The notes beneath the pieces are model-generated. The model searched no databases, was not told the origin of the DNA, and was given only the letters and a program-made list of their open reading frames with translations. Positions 18,974-27,989 of a stretch of 64,000 bases of DNA are shown here, piece by piece. Position 1 is the stretch's first letter. Every line of letters starts with the position of its first letter. Both the position numbers and the translations under genes were made by a program. The DNA is from Meinhardsimonia xiamenensis (GTDB lineage: Bacteria; Pseudomonadota; Alphaproteobacteria; Rhodobacterales; Rhodobacteraceae), in contig NZ_FNFV01000002.1 of the NCBI RefSeq assembly GCF_900102905.1, positions 124,001 through 188,000 on the forward strand. Direction: 5' to 3'.

Positions 18974-21172
18974 TCAGGCGGCTTTCTTCGTTTCGGTGAA
19001 GCGGCCGTAGAAGGTCTCGCCCCTTTCGGCGAGCTCGCGCAGGAGCGCAGGCGCGGCGAAGCGGGGGCCGTGGCGTTCGGCGAGATCGTCGCAGATCTCG
19101 ACGGCGCGCCTCGCGCCCAGCATGTCGAGCCAGGAGAAGGGGCCGCCCGACCAGGGCGCGAAGCCCCAGCCGAGGATGGCGCCCACGTCGCCCTCGCGGA
19201 TGTCCATGAGCACGCCCGCCTCGAAGGCGCGCACCGCCTCGAGCGCCTGGATCATCAGAAGCCGGTGCCTGACCTCCTCCACGGGGGGCTGCTGGGCGGC
19301 GGGGGGGTATTTCTCCTTCAGCCCCGGCCAGAGGCCGATGCGCTTGCCGTTCTCATCATAGTCATAGAAGCCCGCCTTGGCCTTGCGTCCGAGACGCCCC
19401 TGATCGGCCATCCAGAACAGCACCTCGTCCACCGCGTCGTCGGGGTAGTCCTCGCCCATCGCTGCCTTGGTGGCCTTGGCGATCTTCACGCCAAGGTCGA
19501 TGGAGGTCTCATCGACGAGCTGCAGGGGCCCGATGGGCATGCCAGCGAGCTTGGCGCCGTTTTCCACCAATGGCGGAACCACGCCTTCCTTAACCATGCG
19601 GATGCCCTCGTTGATGTAGGGGATGATGCAGCGGTTGGCATAGAAGAAGCGTGCATCATTGACCACGATCGGCGTCTTGCGGATCTGGCGGACGTAGTCG
19701 AGCGCCTTGGCCACGGCGCGGTCGCCGGTCTCGCGGCCCTTGATGATCTCGACCAGCATCATCTTCTCGACCGGCGAGAAGAAATGGATGCCGATGAAAT
19801 CCTCCGGCCGGCTCACATGCTGAGCAAGCTCGCTGATCGGCAGGGTGGAGGTGTTTGAGGCGATGATGCAGCTCTCGTCCACCGCGGCCTCGGTCTTGCC
19901 GTAGGCCTCGGCCTTGACCGCGGGATCCTCGAACACCGCCTCGATGACGAGGTCGGCACCCTCGAGCGCGGCGTAGTCGGTGGTGGCGGTGATGCGGGCG
20001 AGCACCTCGGCCTTCTTCTCGGGCGTTGCCTTGCCGCGCTTGATGCCCTTGTCCATGTAGCGCTCGGTGTAGGATTTGCCGCGCTCGGCGGCCTCCTGCG
20101 TCTGGTCGATGAGCACCACCTCGATGCCGGCCATGGCCGAGACCAGCGCGATGCCCGCGCCCATCATGCCCGCGCCGAGAACGCCGAGCTTCTGCACCCG
20201 CTGGTCGGGGATGTTCGCCGGCCGCCGCGCGCCCTTCTCAAGCGCCTCCTTGTTGACGAAGAGCGAGCGGATCATCGCGCTCGATGAGGGGTTGAGGAGA
20301 AGATTGGTGAACCAGCGCGCCTCGATTCTCAGCGCGGTGTCGAAGTCGACGAGCGCGCCCTCATAGACGGCCGAGAGCAGCGTCTTCGCGTTGGGGTAGA
20401 CGCCCTTTGTCTTCGCGTTCACCATCGCCGCGGCGCCGACGAAGGTCATGTAGCCGGCCGGGTGATAGGGGGCGCCGCCGGGCATCTTGTAGCCCTTGGC
20501 ATCCCACGGCTTGACGAGATCGGCGTCCTTCGCCTGCAGAACCCAGGCGCGGGCGGCGGCGACGGGGTCATCCACCACCTCGTCGACGAGTCCGGCGGCC
20601 CTGGCCGCCTTCGGGTCATTGAGCTTGCCCTCGAGCAGGAAGGGTGCGGCCCCCATCGCGCCCAGCTTGCGCACAAGCCGCGTGGTGCCGCCGGCGCCGG
20701 GGAAGAGGCCGACGAGGATTTCGGGCAAGCCGATCTTGGCCTTGGGATTGTCGGCGCAGAAGATGCGGTGGCAGGCAAGCGCGATCTCGTAGCCGATGCC
20801 GAGCGCGGTGCCGGGAAGCGCCGCGGCGATGGGCTTGCCACCCTTCTTCGTCTTCGGGTCCATGCCGGCAAGCTCGATCTTCCTGAGAAGCCCGTGCATG
20901 CGCATGATGCCCTCGAAGATGCCCTTCGCGGGCTCGGGGCCTGCCTCCTCGCGCATCCGGGCGAGCACGTTGAGGTCCATCCCCGCGGCGAAGCTGTCCT
21001 TTGCGGAGGTGATGACGATGCCCTTCACGACATCGTCCGCGAGGGCCTTGTCGATGGCCGCGTCGAGCTCGGCGAGGCCCTCGAAGCTCATCACATTCAT
21101 GGATTTCGAGGCCACGTCCCAGGTGATGGTGGCGATGCCCTCGGCATCCACGGCGTAGGTGAAATCGGTCAT
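18974..21172 (-). CDS. fadJ: bifunctional enoyl-CoA hydratase / 3-hydroxyacyl-CoA dehydrogenase
   Basis: A 732-residue multifunctional beta-oxidation protein. Residues 1-190 are a crotonase domain (VVKGIVITSAKDSFAAGMDL; GYEIALACHRIFCAD; GLPEILVGLFPGAGGTTRL, with the catalytic acidic residues). From about 320 lies the NAD-binding 3-hydroxyacyl-CoA dehydrogenase (KLGVLGAGMMGAGIALV, Rossmann GxGxxG), followed by its C-terminal dimerisation domains with GIHFFSPVEKMMLVEII. It hydrates 2-enoyl-CoA and oxidises the product. It is the last gene of the run thiolase-cupin-fadJ, 24 bases after the cupin gene. The size fits FadJ/FadB-type alpha subunits. Confidence 0.95.
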   Translation of the reverse strand: MTDFTYAVDAEGIATITWDVASKSMNVMSFEGLAELDAAIDKALADDVVKGIVITSAKDSFAAGMDLNVLARMREEAGPEPAKGIFEGIMRMHGLLRKIELAGMDPKTKKGGKPIAAALPGTALGIGYEIALACHRIFCADNPKAKIGLPEILVGLFPGAGGTTRLVRKLGAMGAAPFLLEGKLNDPKAARAAGLVDEVVDDPVAAARAWVLQAKDADLVKPWDAKGYKMPGGAPYHPAGYMTFVGAAAMVNAKTKGVYPNAKTLLSAVYEGALVDFDTALRIEARWFTNLLLNPSSSAMIRSLFVNKEALEKGARRPANIPDQRVQKLGVLGAGMMGAGIALVSAMAGIEVVLIDQTQEAAERGKSYTERYMDKGIKRGKATPEKKAEVLARITATTDYAALEGADLVIEAVFEDPAVKAEAYGKTEAAVDESCIIASNTSTLPISELAQHVSRPEDFIGIHFFSPVEKMMLVEIIKGRETGDRAVAKALDYVRQIRKTPIVVNDARFFYANRCIIPYINEGIRMVKEGVVPPLVENGAKLAGMPIGPLQLVDETSIDLGVKIAKATKAAMGEDYPDDAVDEVLFWMADQGRLGRKAKAGFYDYDENGKRIGLWPGLKEKYPPAAQQPPVEEVRHRLLMIQALEAVRAFEAGVLMDIREGDVGAILGWGFAPWSGGPFSWLDMLGARRAVEICDDLAERHGPRFAAPALLRELAERGETFYGRFTETKKAA

Positions 21173-21196
21173 GGGTCTGTCCCTTCGGGGATACTG

Positions 21197-21655
21197 TCAG
21201 TAGGCGCTGCCGTCACGGCGGGTGAAGCGGTAGGCACCGGCCTCCTTCACCGCCATGAGGTCGTCATCGGGGTAGCTTACGCGCTCGGCCTCGGCGCGCG
21301 TGCCGATCTCGAGATAGAGCGCGGGGGCGTCCGAGCGGTTGACGAGGTGATGGCCATTGGCGACGCCCGCCTTGAAGGCCGCCGCCTCGCCTGCGCGCAG
21401 CGGGGTTTCGCCGTCGTCCTCGATCAGCACGAGCTCGCCCTGAAGCACGTAGACGAATTCGTCCTCCGCCTCGTGCCAGTGGCGCAGCGCGCTCATCGCG
21501 CCGGGCTCAAGCCGGGTGAGGTTGACGCCGAACTGGGTGAGGCCCCCGGCATCGCCCAGCCGCTTGCGGAACCGCCCCCCGACACGCGCGGCGAAGGGGG
21601 CGGGGTAGCCCGTGCCGCCCTTCCAGTCGATGGCGTCGATGTCGATCCTGGGCAT
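21197..21655 (-). CDS. cupin-domain protein between thiolase and fadJ
   Basis: A 152-residue single-cupin protein. I chose the ATG at 21655 ([11 protein letters not shown]), which sits 4 bases after the thiolase stop; the longer frame overlaps the thiolase. Motif 1 ([17 protein letters not shown]) gives the H-x-H-x4-E metal ligands, and motif 2 ([21 protein letters not shown]) supplies the second histidine. Metal binding is therefore likely. Family members include small enzymes and sensors; nothing here gives the reaction. Tight spacing shows it is co-translated with thiolase and fadJ, so a role in acyl-CoA metabolism or its sensing is possible. Confidence 0.85.
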   Translation of the reverse strand: MPRIDIDAIDWKGGTGYPAPFAARVGGRFRKRLGDAGGLTQFGVNLTRLEPGAMSALRHWHEAEDEFVYVLQGELVLIEDDGETPLRAGEAAAFKAGVANGHHLVNRSDAPALYLEIGTRAEAERVSYPDDDLMAVKEAGAYRFTRRDGSAY

Positions 21656-21659
21656 CGGC

Positions 21660-22871
21660 TCACACCCGCTCGATGATCGTGGCCGCGCCCATGCCCGAGG
21701 CAACGCAGAGCGTGGCGAGCCCAACCTCCTTGTCGGCGCGCTCGAGCTCGTCGAGAAGCGTGCCGAGGATCATCGCGCCCGTCGCGCCCAGGGGGTGGCC
21801 CATGGCGATGGCGCCGCCATTGACGTTGACCCTGTCGTGATCGACGTGGAAGGCCTGAAGGAAGCGCAGGACCACCGCGGCAAAGGCCTCGTTGACCTCG
21901 AAAAGGTCGATGTCGCCGATCTCCATTCCGGACTCGGCGAGGATCTTCTGCGTCACCGGCACGGGGCCGGTGAGCATGATGGTCGGGTCGGTGCCGATCT
22001 TGGCGGTGGCGCGGATGCGCGCCCGCGGCTTGAGACCGTGCTTTTCGCCGAACTCTTTGCTTCCGATCAGCACCGCCGCGGCGCCATCGACGATGCCCGA
22101 GGAATTGCCGGCGTGGTGGACGTGCTCGATGCGCTCCAGATGCGGGTATTTCAGGATCGCCACCTGATCGAAGCCCGGCATCACCTCGCCCATTTCCTTG
22201 AAGGCGGGCTTGAGCGCGCCCAGGGACTGCATGTCGGTCTCGGGGCGCATGTGCTCGTCATGATCGAGAATGGGCAGGCCGTTCTGGTCGCGCACGGTGA
22301 TGACCGAGCGCGCGAACCGCCCCTCGTCCCATGCCCGCTTGGCGCGCTTCTGCGATTCCACCGCATAGGCGTCGACATCGTCGCGGGAGAAGCCGTATTC
22401 GGTGGCGATGATGTCGGCCGAGATGCCCTGCGGCACGAAATAGGTCTTCATCGCCAGGTTCGGGTCGACGGCGATCGCCGCCCCGTCCGAGCCCATGGGC
22501 ACGCGGCCCATCATCTCCACCCCGCCGGCGATGTAGGCTTCGCCCGCGCCGCCGCGCACCTGGTTGGCGGCAAGGTTCACCGCCTCGAGGCCCGAGGCGC
22601 AGAAGCGGTTGATGGAGATGCCGGGGATCGACTCGTCAAGATCGGAGGCCAGCACCGCCGAGCGCGCAAGGCAGCCGCCCTGCTCGCCCACCTGGGTGAC
22701 ATTGCCCCAGATCACGTCCTCCACCGCGTGGCCGTCGAGGTTGTTGCGTTTCTTGATCGCATTCAGCGTCAGCGCCGAGAGTCTCAGCGCGGTCACCTCG
22801 TGCAGGCTGCCGTCCTTGCGGCCCTTGCCGCGGGGGGTGCGGACGGCGTCATAGATATAGGCGTCGGTCAT
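21660..22871 (-). CDS. fadA: acetyl-CoA C-acyltransferase (3-ketoacyl-CoA thiolase)
   Basis: A 403-residue thiolase that cleaves 3-ketoacyl-CoA with CoA to acetyl-CoA and a shortened acyl-CoA. The nucleophilic cysteine is in [12 protein letters not shown] (about residue 91). The [24 protein letters not shown] and [11 protein letters not shown] blocks supply the remaining His and Cys of the active site. With fadJ and the cupin gene it forms a tight operon. The symbol fadA (or fadI) is by function only, because paralogues are common in this group. Confidence 0.93.
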   Translation of the reverse strand: MTDAYIYDAVRTPRGKGRKDGSLHEVTALRLSALTLNAIKKRNNLDGHAVEDVIWGNVTQVGEQGGCLARSAVLASDLDESIPGISINRFCASGLEAVNLAANQVRGGAGEAYIAGGVEMMGRVPMGSDGAAIAVDPNLAMKTYFVPQGISADIIATEYGFSRDDVDAYAVESQKRAKRAWDEGRFARSVITVRDQNGLPILDHDEHMRPETDMQSLGALKPAFKEMGEVMPGFDQVAILKYPHLERIEHVHHAGNSSGIVDGAAAVLIGSKEFGEKHGLKPRARIRATAKIGTDPTIMLTGPVPVTQKILAESGMEIGDIDLFEVNEAFAAVVLRFLQAFHVDHDRVNVNGGAIAMGHPLGATGAMILGTLLDELERADKEVGLATLCVASGMGAATIIERV

Positions 22872-22887
22872 TGTTGCTTGCCTCTTG

Positions 22888-23523
22888 TCAGGCCCGGTCG
22901 GAGGGGTTGCCGGGCATCAGGTCATAGGGGTGCTTCCAGCCGGGAAGGGACTGGATGTTCGAAAGCCAGCGGTCGATCTCGGGCCATTCGGCGCGGTCGA
23001 AGCCGAAGGGTTCGGGATAGAAGAGGTAGCCGCAGCAGGAGAAATCGGCGTTGGTGGGACCGTCGCCGACGATCCAGTCGCGGCCCCTGAGATGGTTGTT
23101 CAGCACGGTGTAGGCGGCCTTCAGCCGCCCCTGGTTGAAGGCGATCACCGGCTCGGGGCGCTTCTCGGCGGGCAGGAAGTTCATCAGAAAGCGGGTCATT
23201 CCGGCCACGGACGAGAGCTTGTGGTTGTCCCACAGCACCCAGCGCAGCACCTCGTAGCGCTCCCGCCCCTCGCCGCCGAACTTGCCCGTCTTGTCGGCGA
23301 TGTATTGCTGGATGGCGCCCGACTGGCTGAGGCGGAAGTCGCCGTCAACCATCACCGGCACCTCGCCCATCTCGTTGACTTCCGTGCGGTAGCGCTCGGT
23401 GCGGGTCTCGCCGTTGAAGAAGTCGACGAAGACCGGCTCCCAGTCGAGCCCCGAAAGTTCAAGCGCAAGCGCCGCCTTGTAGGCATTGCCGGATTCACCG
23501 AAGCAGTAGAGCTTGATCGTCAT
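22888..23523 (-). CDS. glutathione S-transferase family protein
   Basis: A 211-residue cytosolic GST. Residues 1-80 form the thioredoxin-like domain (KLYCFGESGNAYKAALALELS; NEMGEVPVMVDGDFRLSQSGAI, with the cis-Pro and the Ser contacting glutathione). Residues 90-205 are the helical domain (GRDWIVGDGPTNADFSCCGYL). The likely role is glutathione conjugation or disulfide chemistry on an unknown substrate. It begins the GST-thiolase-cupin-fadJ group, 16 bases before the thiolase start. Repeat copies C and D lie between it and the upstream acyl-CoA dehydrogenase, so it may have its own promoter. Confidence 0.88.
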   Translation of the reverse strand: MTIKLYCFGESGNAYKAALALELSGLDWEPVFVDFFNGETRTERYRTEVNEMGEVPVMVDGDFRLSQSGAIQQYIADKTGKFGGEGRERYEVLRWVLWDNHKLSSVAGMTRFLMNFLPAEKRPEPVIAFNQGRLKAAYTVLNNHLRGRDWIVGDGPTNADFSCCGYLFYPEPFGFDRAEWPEIDRWLSNIQSLPGWKHPYDLMPGNPSDRA

Positions 23524-23565
23524 CGCCAGATCCCTGTCGTTGCGCGCGTGTCAGCGGCGGAAAAT

Positions 23566-23590
23566 GGGTATTTGCACCAGGGTGATGGAA
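23566..23590 (+). repeat. GGTATTT-family intergenic repeat, copy C (no hairpin)
   Basis: GGGTATTTGCACCAGGGTGATGGAA matches the 3' part of the family but lacks the CCTCCGGCGG hairpin. It is inverted relative to copy D (23731-23772), so the pair could fold on each other across about 140 bases. The whole 23524-23812 gap holds these two elements and no gene. Confidence 0.6.
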
Positions 23591-23730
23591 GCATCTGCCG
23601 CGCCCGGTAACCGGGCGTTAAGCCTGAGGCGTCAAACATGTCCCTGCGGTACAGGCTGGGGAGCCGATGACCGCCCAGGGTGATGCCATCCCCGGCCGGG
23701 AGCCATGCCTTCCGCGCCGGGGGTGTGCGG

Positions 23731-23772
23731 GCTTCATCATCCTGGTGCAAATACCCCCGCCGGAGGCACGCC
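23731..23772 (-). repeat. GGTATTT-family intergenic repeat, copy D
   Basis: On the minus strand it reads TGCCTCCGGCGGGGG then TATTTGCACCAGGATGATGAAG. It lies 41 bases after the stop of the minus-strand acyl-CoA dehydrogenase and in the same sense as that gene, as copies A, B and F do for theirs. Confidence 0.72.
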
Positions 23773-23812
23773 GCGAAGCGGCGTTCGGCGCAAGCCGCGT
23801 GTCCTGCCGCCA

Positions 23813-24979
23813 TCATCGCCGCACCCCCGTCAGCTTGCGCGCGATGAGCTCCTTCATGATCTCGTTGGTGCCGCCGTAGATGCGCTGCACGCGGGCATCG
23901 GCCCACATCTCGCCGACCTCGTACTCGACCATGTAGCCATAGCCGCCGTGGAGCTGCACGCAGGCGTCGAGCACCTCGCCCTGCGTGTCGGTGAGCCACC
24001 ACTTGGCCATCGCCGCGCGTTCCACCGTGAGGCGGCCCTGAAGGTGCTCGGCAATGCACTGGTCGAGGAAGCTGCGCGCCACTGCCGTCTTGGTGGCGAT
24101 CTCGGCAAGCTGGAACCGGGTGTTCTGGAACTGGGTGAGCGGCCCCCCGAAGGCTTCGCGCTCGGCGGTGTATTTCAGCGTGCGCTCGAGCGCCCCTTCC
24201 ATCGCCCCGACCGCGCCGCAGCCGATGGACAGGCGCTCCTGGGGCAGCTGCTCCATCATCTGGGCAAAGCCGCGGCCCTCCTCGCCGCCCAGCAGGTTCT
24301 CGGGCGGGACGGGGACGTTGTCGAAGAAGAGCTCGGAGGTGTCGGCCATGTGGCAGCCGATCTTCTCGAGCTTGCGGCCGCGGGTGAAGCCCGTCGCACC
24401 GTCGGTTTCGACCGCAACCAGCGAGATGCCGCGCGCGCGCGCCTCGGGGTCGGTCTTGGCGGCCACCAGAATGAGGTTGGCGTGCTGGCCGTTGGTGATG
24501 AAGGTCTTCTGCCCCGAGAGCCGGTAGACATTTCCGTCACGGATGGCGCGCGTCCTGATCGCCTGCAGGTCCGACCCGCCGGAGGGTTCGGTCATGGCGA
24601 GCGCGGCCACGAGCTCGCCCCTGGCCATGCGCGGCAGCCAGCGGCGCTTCTGCTCCTCGGTGCCGTAGGCGAGGATGTAGTGGGCAACGATGGTGGAGTG
24701 GATCGGAAAGCCCCAGGCCGCGAGATTGGCGCGGCTTGCTTCCATGGTGATCACCGCCTCGTGGCCGAAATCGCCGCCCGCGCCGCCGTATTCCTCCGGG
24801 ATCGAGGGCAGGAGCAGCCCCAGTTCGCCCGCCTCGCGCCATGTGTCGCGGTCCATCTCGCCCTGGGCGCGCCACTTGGGAAAGCGCGGCTTCCATTCCT
24901 CGGTGATGAACTTGCGCGTGAGTTCCGCGAGCATCACGTGCTCGTCGGTCATCCAGGCGCTGCGGGCCTCGTCGGTCAT
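23813..24979 (-). CDS. acyl-CoA dehydrogenase (LCAD/IVD-like)
   Basis: A 388-residue FAD enzyme that makes 2-enoyl-CoA. The first flavin signature is [13 protein letters not shown] (about 128-140). The C-terminal [14 protein letters not shown] and [16 protein letters not shown] blocks complete the fold. Where MCAD/SCAD have the catalytic Glu in YEGT, this protein has Gly (YGGT). The Glu in LPQERLSIG is the candidate base, as in isovaleryl- and long-chain acyl-CoA dehydrogenases, so a branched or long substrate is likely. It follows the RHH-like gene by 10 bases, and the GGAGGAAG site is close to the ATG. Confidence 0.92.
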   Translation of the reverse strand: MTDEARSAWMTDEHVMLAELTRKFITEEWKPRFPKWRAQGEMDRDTWREAGELGLLLPSIPEEYGGAGGDFGHEAVITMEASRANLAAWGFPIHSTIVAHYILAYGTEEQKRRWLPRMARGELVAALAMTEPSGGSDLQAIRTRAIRDGNVYRLSGQKTFITNGQHANLILVAAKTDPEARARGISLVAVETDGATGFTRGRKLEKIGCHMADTSELFFDNVPVPPENLLGGEEGRGFAQMMEQLPQERLSIGCGAVGAMEGALERTLKYTAEREAFGGPLTQFQNTRFQLAEIATKTAVARSFLDQCIAEHLQGRLTVERAAMAKWWLTDTQGEVLDACVQLHGGYGYMVEYEVGEMWADARVQRIYGGTNEIMKELIARKLTGVRR

Positions 24980-24989
24980 GCTTCCTCCC

Positions 24990-25202
24990 TCATCGCTTGC
25001 GTGCCTCGAGTTCGCTGTTGAACAGCCGCAGCCGGTGGGTCAGCTTCTCGTGGTCGGTCACGCTGTCGAAATGCTCGAACAGGAAGGACAGCGCCTCGCC
25101 CTCATCAAGCCCCGCCTCGGCGGCGAAGCGCCTGAGCCGCCGGTAGCCGTCCTCGGTCATGGCGACGGGAAAGCGGCGGGTGAGGCGAAAGCGCTTGGGC
25201 AT
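24990..25202 (-). CDS. 70-residue conserved protein, ribbon-helix-helix-like
   Basis: A 70-residue protein from the ATG at 25202 ([11 protein letters not shown]), with an AGGAAGGA site 6 bases upstream. The pattern of one N-terminal beta strand ([11 protein letters not shown]) followed by two helices ([31 protein letters not shown]) resembles ribbon-helix-helix DNA-binding folds. The tail ([18 protein letters not shown]) is basic and helical. I do not recognise a named family. It sits between two acyl-CoA dehydrogenase genes with gaps of 26 and 10 bases, so it is co-expressed with them. An autoregulatory or structural role is possible, but function is unknown. Confidence 0.7.
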   Translation of the reverse strand: MPKRFRLTRRFPVAMTEDGYRRLRRFAAEAGLDEGEALSFLFEHFDSVTDHEKLTHRLRLFNSELEARKR

Positions 25203-25228
25203 GGGCTGTCCTTCCTGACCGGTGCAGT

Positions 25229-27007
25229 CTAGAACGCCTCCGCGGGGAGCTCCATCACCGTCTCGCCGCCGGCGAGGATGCGCGCCAGATGCGCCTTTGT
25301 CGCCGGCAGCTGCCGGGCCATGTAGTAGCGCCCGGTGGTGATCTTGGCCTGAAGGAAGGCGCGGTCCGCACCCTCGGCCTCGAGCCCCTCCATCGCCGCG
25401 CGCGCCATGCGCGCCCACATCAGCCCCAGGCAGACATGGCCGAAGAGGTGCATGAAGTCATAGGCGCCGGCGAGCGCGTCGCTGGGGTTCTTCATGCCAG
25501 CCTGCATGAAATGCATCCCCGCCGCCTGCAGATCCTTCGAGGCGGCCTTGAGCGGGTCGAGGAAGCCCTCCTTCAGCGCCTCGTTGCCCTCGTTCTCCTT
25601 GATGAAGCGCTTCACCATCTCGAAGAACTCGAGCACCGCACGCCCGCCGTTGCGGCCGAGCTTGCGCCCCACGAGGTCAAGCGCCTGGATGCCATTGGTG
25701 CCCTCGTAGATCATGGTGATGCGGCAGTCGCGCACGAACTGCTCGAGCCCCCATTCCTTCGTGTAGCCCGAGCCTCCCAGCGTCTGCTGGGCGAGCACCG
25801 TGGTCTCGAACCCCTTGTCGGTGAGGAAGCCCTTGATCACCGGGATGAGGAGCGAGATCATCTCCTCGGCCTCCTGATCGCCCTTGCGGCGGGAGGCATC
25901 GATGAGGCTTGCGCCCCAGAAGGCGAGCGCGCGGGCGCCCTCGACGAAGCTCTTCTGGTGCATCAGCATCCGCCGCACGTCGGGGTGCACGATGATCGGG
26001 TCGGCGGGGCCCTCGGGGTTGGCAGGCCCCGTCACCGCGCGCCCCTGCAGCCGCTCGCGGGCAAAGGCCAGCGCGTTCTGATAGGCCACGACACCTTGCG
26101 CATAGCCCTGAAGGCCGACGCCGAGCCGCGCCTCGTTCATCATCGTGAACATGTAGCGCAGGCCCTGATGCAGCTCGCCCACCAGATAGCCGGTGGCGCC
26201 ATCGTAGTTCATCACGCAGGTGGCATTGCCGTGAATGCCCATCTTCTCCTCGAGCCCGCCGCAGGTGACGGCGTTGCGCTCGCCGAGGCTTCCGTCGGGA
26301 TTGACGAGGAATTTCGGCACGATGAAGAGCGAGATGCCCTTGGTGCCCGGCCCCCCGCCCGGCGCCTTGGCCAACACGAGGTGGATGATGTTCTCGCTGA
26401 GGTCATGCTCGCCGGAGGAGATCCAGATCTTCTGGCCGGTGATCCTGTAGGTGCCGTCCTCGGCCGGCTCGGCGCGGGTGCGGATGAGGCCGAGATCGGT
26501 GCCGCACTGCGGCTCGGTGAGGTTCATCGTGCCGGTCCAGATGCCGTCGATCATCTTCGGCAGATAGGTGGCCTTCTGCTCTTCCGAGCCGTGGGCGTGC
26601 AGCGCGTTCACCGCGCCGTGGGTGAGCCCCTGATACATGTTGAAGGCCATGTTGGCGGAGACGAACATCTCGCCCACCGCCGTGCCGAGAAGATGGGGCA
26701 TGCCCTGACCGCCGTATTCGGGGTCGCAGTCGAGCCCGTTCCAGCCGCCCTCGCGAAGCTGGTCGTAGGCGGCCTTGAAGCCGGTGGGGGTGCGGACAAC
26801 GCCATTCTCGAGCCGGCAGCCTTCCTCGTCGCCGACCTTGTTCAGCGGGTGCAGCACCTCGGCGGCGAGCTTGCCGGCCTCCTCGAGCACCGCCGCGGTG
26901 AAGTCTGGCTCGAGTTCCTCGTAACCGGGAATGTCGGATTTCGCGACCTGCAGCACATCGTGCAGGACGAATTGCATGTCACGGGTGGGGGGGGTGTAGG
27001 TCGTCAC
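25229..27007 (-). CDS. acyl-CoA dehydrogenase, long form with C-terminal domain
   Basis: A 592-residue acyl-CoA dehydrogenase of the long FadE-like type with an extra C-terminal helical domain. I chose the GTG at 27007 ([10 protein letters not shown]), which has a GAGGAG site at a normal distance; ATG-started forms lie inside the upstream regulator. The flavin region is [17 protein letters not shown] (about 158-174), and the catalytic Glu is in [15 protein letters not shown]. The segment from about 460 ([18 protein letters not shown]) to the end is the added domain. It overlaps the MerR gene by 29 bases, giving translational coupling with its probable regulator. Confidence 0.92.
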   Translation of the reverse strand: MTTYTPPTRDMQFVLHDVLQVAKSDIPGYEELEPDFTAAVLEEAGKLAAEVLHPLNKVGDEEGCRLENGVVRTPTGFKAAYDQLREGGWNGLDCDPEYGGQGMPHLLGTAVGEMFVSANMAFNMYQGLTHGAVNALHAHGSEEQKATYLPKMIDGIWTGTMNLTEPQCGTDLGLIRTRAEPAEDGTYRITGQKIWISSGEHDLSENIIHLVLAKAPGGGPGTKGISLFIVPKFLVNPDGSLGERNAVTCGGLEEKMGIHGNATCVMNYDGATGYLVGELHQGLRYMFTMMNEARLGVGLQGYAQGVVAYQNALAFARERLQGRAVTGPANPEGPADPIIVHPDVRRMLMHQKSFVEGARALAFWGASLIDASRRKGDQEAEEMISLLIPVIKGFLTDKGFETTVLAQQTLGGSGYTKEWGLEQFVRDCRITMIYEGTNGIQALDLVGRKLGRNGGRAVLEFFEMVKRFIKENEGNEALKEGFLDPLKAASKDLQAAGMHFMQAGMKNPSDALAGAYDFMHLFGHVCLGLMWARMARAAMEGLEAEGADRAFLQAKITTGRYYMARQLPATKAHLARILAGGETVMELPAEAF

Positions 27008-27428
27008 CGTTTCTCTCCTCCTCGCCGGCCCGGCGGGCCGCGGCCTTTGCATCCATCGCCTCGATCTGCTGACGGCCCCATTCAAGCTGGGCGCGCAGAT
27101 CCTCGATCGCGGCATTGAGCTCGTCGCGCTGGGCTTCCATCGCCGCGAGCCGCTTCAGCGCCAGCTCATAGGTGCGCTTGAACTGGGTGCGCTGCTGGTC
27201 GCCCATGTCGTAGAGGTCCAGAAGCTGGCGGATCTCCTCGAGCGAGAAGCCAAAGCGCTTGCCCTGCAGGATGAGCTTCAGCCGCGCCCGGTCGCGCCGA
27301 GTATAGAGGCGCTTCTGCCCCTCGCGGATGGGCGCCAGAAGCTCCTTCTGCTCATAGAATCGCAAGGTGCGGGCGGTGACGCCGAAGCTTCGGCACATCT
27401 CGCCGATGGTCATCAGCTCGTCGGTCAT
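26979..27428 (-). CDS. MerR-family regulator of the acyl-CoA dehydrogenase operon
   Basis: A 149-residue MerR protein. Residues 4-72 hold the winged helix-turn-helix ([26 protein letters not shown], then [20 protein letters not shown]). Residues 80-135 form the dimerisation coiled coil ([23 protein letters not shown]). No metal-binding cysteines are seen, so it is not a metal sensor. It precedes and overlaps the 592-residue acyl-CoA dehydrogenase, as MerR regulators of fatty-acid or branched-chain catabolism (LiuR/PsrA-like roles) do. A candidate operator lies 68-82 bases upstream. The inducer is probably an acyl-CoA, by inference. Confidence 0.88.
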   Translation of the reverse strand: MTDELMTIGEMCRSFGVTARTLRFYEQKELLAPIREGQKRLYTRRDRARLKLILQGKRFGFSLEEIRQLLDLYDMGDQQRTQFKRTYELALKRLAAMEAQRDELNAAIEDLRAQLEWGRQQIEAMDAKAAARRAGEEERNGDDLHPPHP

Positions 27429-27495
27429 GGTCTCTCCGGTGGCATCCGTCTCTGATCTCTAGATGCCGGCCGGAGAGTGGCCGATCAAGCTTGGC

Positions 27496-27510
27496 TTACG
27501 TTTACGTCAA
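27496..27510. promoter_or_regulatory. candidate MerR (LiuR-like) operator
   Basis: TTACGTTTACGTCAA has two ACGT cores in a near-palindrome. Read on the minus strand, it starts TTGACG and could overlap the -35 box of the downstream MerR gene. It resembles operators described for LiuR-type MerR proteins of branched-chain and fatty-acid catabolism. It lies between two tandem MerR genes, either of which might bind it. Confidence 0.45.
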
Positions 27511-27522
27511 TGAAACGTTGCG

Positions 27523-27921
27523 TCACTTTTCGCGCGCGCCGCCACCCCCGCCTTCAGGCAAGAGCGCGGCGGCTTCCGCGCGGGTCGCCTCGAGCTCGGC
27601 GATCGTCTCCTCAAGCCGCCTTGCCTCTTCACGCAGGGCCTGAAGCTGGCGGTCGGCATGGGTGACGAAGACGCGGATCTGCTCCTCGCTGCCTTCCGTC
27701 TCGTAGAGCTCGAGCCACTGGCGGATTTCCTCGAGGCTGAAGCCGAAGCGCCGGCCGCGCAGGATCAGCGTCATGCGCGCAATCTCGCGGGGGCCGTAGA
27801 AGCGTGCCCGGCCCTCGCGCGCGGGGCTGAGAAGCTCGATGTATTCGTAATAGCGCAGGGTGCGCGGCGTCACCTCGAAGCGTGCGCACATCTCCTTGAA
27901 GCTCAGACGCTCCTCGCCCAT
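27523..27921 (-). CDS. second MerR-family regulator
   Basis: A 132-residue MerR protein. I chose the ATG at 27921 (MGEERLSFKEM), which has a GGAGG site 6 bases upstream; the ATG at 27945 has none. Residues 4-72 are the DNA-binding domain (FEVTPRTLRYYEYIELL; RARFYGPREIARMTLILRGRRFGF), closely similar to the neighbouring regulator (GFSLEEIRQ shared). A coiled coil follows (ALREEARRLEETIAELEA). No cysteines for metals are seen. It is upstream of and in the same direction as the other MerR gene, suggesting tandem duplication; its own targets are unclear. The Gly-rich C-terminus is disordered. Confidence 0.85.
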   Translation of the reverse strand: MGEERLSFKEMCARFEVTPRTLRYYEYIELLSPAREGRARFYGPREIARMTLILRGRRFGFSLEEIRQWLELYETEGSEEQIRVFVTHADRQLQALREEARRLEETIAELEATRAEAAALLPEGGGGGAREK

Positions 27922-27989
27922 CTGCGCCTCCGGCCCTTTGCCCATGCAGCAAGGTTAGGCCGGCGACGGCCCGGGTTCAACGCCGCAGC

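Noticed and set aside
19306-19318. GGGGGGGTATTT inside fadJ, like the repeat family core
   Set aside because: It lies in coding sequence (KYPPAA in fadJ) and lacks the CCAGG and TGATGA parts, so it is chance similarity.
25289-27118. 609-codon open frame on the plus strand opposite the long acyl-CoA dehydrogenase
   Set aside because: It is an antisense shadow with His/Arg/Ala/Gly bias; the minus-strand gene has the full ACAD motifs.
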